DNA of 64,000 nucleotides from DASUPK01 sp963804595 (GTDB taxonomy: Bacteria > Actinomycetota > Thermoleophilia > Solirubrobacterales > 70-9). The notes beneath the pieces were generated by a model, which was not told where the DNA came from, searched no databases, and was given only the letters and a program-made list of their open reading frames with translations. Position 1 is the first letter of the stretch. Every line of letters starts with the position of its first letter. Shown in pieces: positions 59,328 through 64,000 of this stretch. The stretch is from NCBI GenBank assembly GCA_963804595.1, contig CAWDQZ010000009.1, positions 124,001 to 188,000 on the forward strand, written 5' to 3'. The translations under genes and the position numbers were made by a program.

Positions 59328-60888
59328 TCAGCCCGCGTTCTGAGCCAACGCCTCAGCCCCGCGGACGACCAGCTTGCGCTTACGCGAGCTGCCTGGCTCG
59401 TACGGATAGCCGCTCTGGCGCTTTACGAGTGCTCGGAAGACGTACCGAACACGCCCTCTCGTTTGGGTAAATCGGTATTTCCCGCGGAATCGACCGTCCG
59501 AATCGGTCCGCAACTGCTTGAACGTGCGCCATTTGTGTCCGACCCGTGCCTGCATTGCTATTGCACGGCCGTCGGCGTTGGGACCCGGGACCTGTCCTTT
59601 GAACAGGGCGGCCTCGCCATTCTCGAGATTCTTTCTGGGGATCGTTGAGAGTCGGAACCACCCGCGAGTCGAGCTGGACCCTCCCGCCAAGAACCCTGTC
59701 GTTGTAGCGATAAACGAGATCCAGGCGACGGGAGGGACCCGCGTCGAGTCTGGTCGCGAACCGGCCATTGCCCTGAGTCGTCGCGCGTGCCCACGAGTTC
59801 CCGAGAGGAATCGGGCAGATTGACAGTCTCGTAGACGCACACCGTCGCGCCTGCCACAGCGTTCGATGCGCCGTCCCTGAGGGAACCGCGGATGACCGGC
59901 TCAATATTTGACGTAACGAGCGCCCGTCCCTTCAGCTGCCCGCCGACGTCAGCACCAGCATCGAGCTCGGCGGCTGCGGTTCCACCGGAGCTAGGGCATG
60001 AATTGTCGACATTCACCGTCCGGCGGACGCAGGGCGAAGAGACGTTTCCACCCACATCCGTGGAGCACATCTCGACGTCGTTCGGCCCATTAGTCCATCC
60101 AGGGTCCTTTTGAGTGTCGATTGCGAGCTGCTGCAACCAAGATGGGGGGCACGGTCTTAGCGCCGTGTATTCGCTTCCGTGATCCGGTGGGCAGAAATCC
60201 ACGCTTCGCGACTTGATCCCGTTGACGTAGATCGTTGTCCCCCGGCCGCCACCACCGTTGTCGGTCACTAGCGATTGCAGTCCTTGGACTCCGCGGACCA
60301 CTGAACCGGACAAGAGCGGACCGCTGACCGCGATGCCGGGCGCGAGTAGATCGCGGACCGTCGCAGTGAACCCAGTCGTCCATGCGTATGCCCAATTACT
60401 GTGGCAGTTCGGCGACTTGAAGCACTGAAGGCGGACCTCAAAGACCGTCGCGCTGTTGGCTCCAGCCGACGTCCAGCAGCTGGATGGGGTTTGGCAGGTC
60501 CCGAATACGGTGAATGGAGGCGCACCATCGCTGAAGGATGCGGCGGCGAAACCACCGTCATTTCCGTAGTGGACCGTGGCGTTTGCGGTCACGAGTACTG
60601 TCCCAGCCGGCGCGGTGAAGCGCCAGGCGAAACCCGCCCCGTTGGCGGTCCAGCCAGTGTTGGAGCCGGTATCGAGACGGAATCCGTGGTCGCCGCCACA
60701 ACTCTTTGCCGGCCCAAATGCTGAAAGGGCCGAACGCGTAAGCACCAGCATCTGTGTATGCCGACGGAGTTGGGTACGCACTGATTCACGGTGTACTCGC
60801 CATGAGCTCGTGAGGGTGAGCTCGCGGCAATGACCGCGATGACCAGAGCACTCAAAACGAAAATGCGGAGACGCGGGTGGCGAATCAC
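59328..60888 (-). pseudogene. Secreted protein of unknown function, four single-base frameshifts
   Basis: GTG at 60888 with AAGGGAAGG upstream. Signal peptide LRIFVLSALVIAVIAASSPS; then EYTVNQCVPNS, AGAYAFGPFSIWAG and CGGDHGFRLDTGSNTGWTAN, FAWRFTAPAGTVLVTANATV, a lectin-like beta-sandwich look. Later an Ig/carboxypeptidase-regulatory-like part, IRGSLRDGASNAVAGATVCV and FATRLDAGPSRRLDLVYRYN. Deleting single bases near 60754-60757, 60705-60707, 59782-59788 and 59645-59646 gives 518 residues in one frame. Similar long secreted proteins are common in Thermoleophilia. It follows the membrane sigma gene by 79 bases, so it may be its target. GC is lower than average. Confidence 0.72.
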
Positions 60889-60967
60889 GCCTTCCCTTTC
60901 CCGCAGCGCGCCGGTTTCGCTATCCATCAGGTCACTAAGAACGGACAGGCCGAAAGTCATCCCCACC

Positions 60968-62368
60968 TCACCCCTCGATCCCGAATCCGCCGCCGCCGGA
61001 TCCGCCACCACCGCCACCTGAGCCTCCCCCGCCGCCGGAGACGCCGCCGAACTCGCTGCCGCTGCTGCTACTCGATGAGGAGGGGGCGGAGCCCGACTCG
61101 AAGCTGAATTGACGCGCCTTCTGCTGGACGGGGGTTGGCTCTTCTGCGGGCGGCGGGCTGTCCTGGGACGCGACGGGCTGCGGCGGAGACGGGGGCGTTT
61201 GCTTGAACTCCCGGTCAGGGACCGTCACTGGTGCGGTCGGTCTAGCCGGGCGTTCGACTGTCGGCGTCTGATGGTTCGACGTGGATCCCACCCCCACCCC
61301 GCCGGGGTCGACCAGTCCTGTTGCAACGCAGGTCGCCCCACCAGCCGCCGTGGCGCCACAAACCGCAAGAACCTTGGCGACCGCCGCGACTCCTGCCCCA
61401 CGAGTTCCGCCGGTGGCGGCCAGTGCGGTCGCCTCGCTGCCGCCTCCACCACTCCCGCGGGCCAGCAGCGAGTAACCGGCTTCGCGAATCTTGTCGACGA
61501 CAGCTGCTGCTCGATCGGCGACCCATTCGTGGGCTCCTCCGCCGAACGAGTGATCGAGAAGAGGGCCGGCCGGCAGCAGATCGAAGACGCGGCCCGGGAC
61601 TGCCCGATAGGCCCTGAGCTTCGCCCGACAGGTCGCGCAGCTCCGGAGGTGGAACTCCACCGCGCGGGCCGACCCCTTCACGCCCTCGCCGTCCGCGAAC
61701 TCCGAGAGCGCTGGGGCTAGCTCCTCGCAGCGGCGGCCCTGCTCGATATCGGCGAAGACCTGGAGGAACCGCTTGCGGCCCTCCGCCATACAGCGATTGA
61801 TCTTCGTATATGACCAGCCCGTGATCTCGCCGATCTCGGCGTAGGAGTAGCCCTGCGCCTTCAAGGTGAGAGCGCGGACCTCCTGGGGCTTCAGCGCTTG
61901 CAGGGCCTCCCCACTTCGCGTGACGCGCTCCCGACGAGCGAGCTGATCGTTCGGTCCAGGGCTCTCGGAGGCGATGAATTCGAGCGGATCCCGGTTGGCA
62001 TCGTCGTCAGGACCCGGCGGCCTCGGCGAGCCGAGCAGGCGTTCGCGTTGGCGGCGAACGGCCAATGACTCGCGCTTGGTGACCGTCTGCATCCAGCGCA
62101 CAAGCGCATCTCCCTCGATCGGCGGCGCCTTGGTGAGCAGGATCTCGAGAGCCCGCTGGTAGGCATCGTCGGCGTCGTCGGCGCAGATGGAGTAGCGCCG
62201 CGCCGTTCGCCGGAAGACGGCATCGTGGCTGTCGATCAGGCCGCTGGCGGCACGGCGGCGGGACTCGGTCGCGGCCGTCTGCTCCCCACGATCATCGGCA
62301 GATCGCTCTCCAGCCCCAGCGTCAGCGGTTGTTCCTCCCAACAAACCCAGACGGCTCACCTCCGACAC
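60968..62368 (-). CDS. ECF-like sigma factor fused to a zinc-binding anti-sigma-like domain, membrane helix and Gly-rich tail
   Basis: 466 residues. Region 2: DSHDAVFRRTARRYSICADD, ADDAYQRALEILLTKAPPIE, ALVRWMQTVTKRESLAVRRQ. Region 4: LQALKPQEVRALTLKAQGYS, YAEIGEITGWSYTKINRCMA. Residues ~200-245 carry a zf-HC2-like site FHLRSCATCRAKL (HxxxCxxC), as in zinc-binding anti-sigma factors. A membrane helix AAVAKVLAVCGATAAGGATC follows near residue 335, then a Pro/Thr-rich spacer and a Ser/Gly tail, presumably outside. A sigma factor held at the membrane by its own inhibitor domain is inferred. The secreted gene at 59328 lies next downstream. Confidence 0.85.
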   Translation of the reverse strand: MSEVSRLGLLGGTTADAGAGERSADDRGEQTAATESRRRAASGLIDSHDAVFRRTARRYSICADDADDAYQRALEILLTKAPPIEGDALVRWMQTVTKRESLAVRRQRERLLGSPRPPGPDDDANRDPLEFIASESPGPNDQLARRERVTRSGEALQALKPQEVRALTLKAQGYSYAEIGEITGWSYTKINRCMAEGRKRFLQVFADIEQGRRCEELAPALSEFADGEGVKGSARAVEFHLRSCATCRAKLRAYRAVPGRVFDLLPAGPLLDHSFGGGAHEWVADRAAAVVDKIREAGYSLLARGSGGGGSEATALAATGGTRGAGVAAVAKVLAVCGATAAGGATCVATGLVDPGGVGVGSTSNHQTPTVERPARPTAPVTVPDREFKQTPPSPPQPVASQDSPPPAEEPTPVQQKARQFSFESGSAPSSSSSSSGSEFGGVSGGGGGSGGGGGGSGGGGFGIEG

Positions 62369-62452
62369 ACTCGGGATGAGGTGAAAATTGGCACGACTCG
62401 CCCCATGACTCCAGTGGGCTCGTCCGCAATTTCCGTAGTCAGCGTCGAAAAG

Positions 62453-62469
62453 CTCCGCAAATTGCGGAG
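62453..62469. promoter_or_regulatory. Candidate operator: palindrome between the sigma and secreted-protein genes
   Basis: CTCCGCAAATTGCGGAG is a perfect inverted repeat (8-bp arms, 1-bp centre) in the 169-base divergent gap. A half-site-like TCCGCAATT occurs about 20 bases to its left (62422-62430). Regulator unknown. Confidence 0.4.
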
Positions 62470-62537
62470 TGGTCGACAGTGCGTTTCCGGCCCATCGTGC
62501 GCTTGTGGCGCCTGCGGCGTCCTGCGATAGTCAGCCC

Positions 62538-63056
62538 GTGTCGATCGGGAGGGAAAAGATCGCTGTGGCTGCTCTGGCGCTGGCGCTCGGGCTCGCCGGC
62601 AGCGCGGCAGCTCAGCCCGTCGCCCAGTCCGCTGCGAAGAAGAAGGTGAAGGTCGTGTTCTTCAAGGCGCACGTCCGCTCTGACGGCTTCCTCACCCCGG
62701 GGCAGCCGGAGACGGTCACCGTCTTGGACATGCCGCCGAAGGCCCACTTCAGGATGGCGATCGAGCCTCCGCCCATCACCCTCCAGTGCGGCCAGTTCTT
62801 CTTCTGCGACTTCGCGCCGGCCCTGCCCGCGCCGGGCTCGCCGCCCTTCCGCACCAACAAGAAGGGCAAGGCGGTGGTCACCTTCATGACGCCGACGACC
62901 TACAACATCTCCACCGACCCGTTCGACCCCTCGACCCGCCGACCGGTCGCCTGGGCCAACGGGCAGCGTGTCCACATCGACATCCAGGGCGTGAAGCGGC
63001 TGCCCCACAAGCGAAAGATCGGCTTTGGCTTCGGCCGGGCGGCAATCCAGCAGTAG
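62538..63056 (+). CDS. Secreted protein of unknown function
   Basis: 172 residues from a GTG. Signal peptide IAVAALALALGLAGSAAAQP, then a basic, all-beta-looking protein: KKKVKVVFFKAHVRSDGFLT, ITLQCGQFFFCDFAPALPAP with one cysteine pair, VVTFMTPTTYNISTDPFDPS and GQRVHIDIQGVKRLPHKRKI. No catalytic motif. Envelope or extracellular. Divergent from the sigma-factor gene with a palindrome between them. Confidence 0.65.
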   Translation: MSIGREKIAVAALALALGLAGSAAAQPVAQSAAKKKVKVVFFKAHVRSDGFLTPGQPETVTVLDMPPKAHFRMAIEPPPITLQCGQFFFCDFAPALPAPGSPPFRTNKKGKAVVTFMTPTTYNISTDPFDPSTRRPVAWANGQRVHIDIQGVKRLPHKRKIGFGFGRAAIQQ

Positions 63057-63253
63057 TACGCGAACTTGGTATTGCCGGCGGCCGGCGGCGCTGGCATAGT
63101 CGTCGCCGTGGATCAAGCGGCGGGTACGCGACACCGTCGACGCAGTGAGCGGTTCGATCGCCATGGCCATCGCCGTCGTCGAGGTCCCGCCGGCGCCGTA
63201 GCTGCGAGCTACTTTCCGCCGGCTCGGGAACCCGTAGCTATCCTCGCGCGGCC

Positions 63254-64000
63254 ATGACCACCAGCATCGTCACCGGAGGGGCGGGCTTCCTGGGCTCGCA
63301 CCTGTGCGAGCACCTGCTGGGCAAGGGCCACCGGGTGCTCTGCATCGACAACCTGGACACCGGCACGCTCGAGAACCTCGAGCACATCGAGGACGAGAAC
63401 CTCGTCTTCTCGAACCACGACATCACCGAGTTCGTCGAGGTCGACGAGCAGGTCGACTTCGTCTATCACCTGGCCTCGCCGGCGAGCCCGATCGACTACC
63501 AGCGCCTGCCGCTGCACACCCTCAAGGTCGGCTCCTACGGGACACACAACATGCTCGGGGTGGCGAAGTTCAAGCGGTCGCGGATCCTGGTCGCCTCGAC
63601 CTCCGAGGTCTACGGCGACCCCGAGATCCACCCCCAGCCGGAGGACTACTGGGGGAACGTCAACCCGATCGGCCCGCGCGGGGTCTACGACGAGGCCAAG
63701 CGCTACGCCGAGGCGTTGACGATGGCCTACCACCGCCAGCAGGGAGTCAATACCTGCATTTCGAGGACTTTCAACTCGTACGGCCCGCGGATGAGGGCGC
63801 ACGACGGCCGCGCGATCCCCACCTTCCTGCGCCAGGCCCTCCAGGACAAGCCGCTCACGGTCTTCGGCGACGGCAGCCAGACACGGAGCTTCTGCTACGT
63901 CGACGATCAGATCCGCGGACTCGTCGCCCTGGCGGAGTCCGACGTCCACCTGCCGGTGAACGTCGGTAACCAGGACGAATACACGCTCCTGCAACTCGCC
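63254..64000 (+). CDS. UDP-glucuronate decarboxylase-like NAD-dependent epimerase, truncated by the window edge
   Basis: 249 codons from the ATG at 63254, open to the end. Extended SDR: IVTGGAGFLGSHLCEHLLGK, DNLDTGTLENLEHIED, HLASPASPIDYQRLPLHTLK (the SPAS signature of UDP-xylose synthases), STSEVYGDPEIHPQPEDYWG with the catalytic Ser/Thr and Glu, and RGVYDEAKRYAEAL with Tyr/Lys. NSYGPRMRAHDGRAIPTFLR and GDGSQTRSFCYVDD follow. It probably makes UDP-xylose from UDP-glucuronate for a surface glycan; 4,6-dehydratases with the same fold are the alternative. Confidence 0.88.
   Translation, partial: MTTSIVTGGAGFLGSHLCEHLLGKGHRVLCIDNLDTGTLENLEHIEDENLVFSNHDITEFVEVDEQVDFVYHLASPASPIDYQRLPLHTLKVGSYGTHNMLGVAKFKRSRILVASTSEVYGDPEIHPQPEDYWGNVNPIGPRGVYDEAKRYAEALTMAYHRQQGVNTCISRTFNSYGPRMRAHDGRAIPTFLRQALQDKPLTVFGDGSQTRSFCYVDDQIRGLVALAESDVHLPVNVGNQDEYTLLQLA

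Noticed and set aside
1..64000. CRISPR arrays, insertion sequences, prophage or integrative element
   Set aside because: No regularly spaced repeats, transposase, integrase or phage structural motif was seen in any frame examined.

Overview
The window is about 68-70% GC, densely packed, and reads as chromosomal DNA of a high-GC actinomycete. Several things point to the class Thermoleophilia (Solirubrobacterales/Gaiellales type): the style of the secreted proteins, a class II ribonucleotide reductase with NrdR, an eight-gene FASII locus and many 4-bp coupled gene overlaps. That placement is inference from family resemblance, not from a marker gene. I see no phage, insertion sequence, plasmid or CRISPR signature.

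Layout. 1-5.3 kb: edge-truncated glycosyltransferase, conserved actinobacterial protein, secreted S1 protease, large secreted esterase-like protein. 5.4-8.2 kb: low-GC HNH endonuclease beside tRNA-Thr(CGT), broken enoyl-CoA hydratase, SnoaL-like and VOC proteins, small secreted protein. 8.3-15.5 kb (minus): complete FASII operon fabD-fabH-fabG-acpP-fabF-accD-like-maoC-fabI. 15.5-19 kb (minus): acyl-CoA synthetase with a GAF kinase and NarL-type regulator. 19-24.3 kb: beta-lactamase-like protein, then tmk-holB-histidine kinase-response regulator. 24.4-33.9 kb: ECF sigma factor, DHFR-like reductase, topA, nucleotide-sugar epimerase, sirohaem enzyme, haemolysin III protein, broken MFS pump and its divergent regulator. 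33.9-42.3 kb: ArsR/SRPBCC pair, YciI protein, nrdR-nrdJ, and a citrate-lyase-like/CoA-ligase/VOC/GST operon. 42.3-57.5 kb: isochorismatase, two MFS pumps (one with MerR), surface protein, ABC exporter, diguanylate cyclase, UBP zinc finger, amine oxidase fused to a metallo-beta-lactamase domain, PhzF, and a copper-type CsoR locus with a textbook operator driving a UPF0718 permease-YHS protein and a DUF4396 protein. 57.5-64 kb: class II tRNA-like gene, broken cation exchanger, secreted proteins of lower GC, a membrane-anchored sigma factor with its own zinc-binding anti-sigma-like domain, and an edge-truncated UDP-glucuronate decarboxylase-like gene.

How the genes work together. The FASII block supplies every enzyme of the elongation cycle in one coupled transcript, with a MaoC hydratase where FabZ would be expected. 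The CsoR operator lies exactly between csoR and the permease. NrdR precedes its expected target nrdJ.

Two cross-cutting observations matter for anyone reusing this sequence. Six genes are interrupted by ten frameshifts and every one is repaired by deleting a single base, which looks like insertion-type sequencing error more than gene decay. A 43-44 nt DNA repeat sits at the translation start of two unrelated genes (fabG and a histidine kinase) and carries a Shine-Dalgarno-like sequence.
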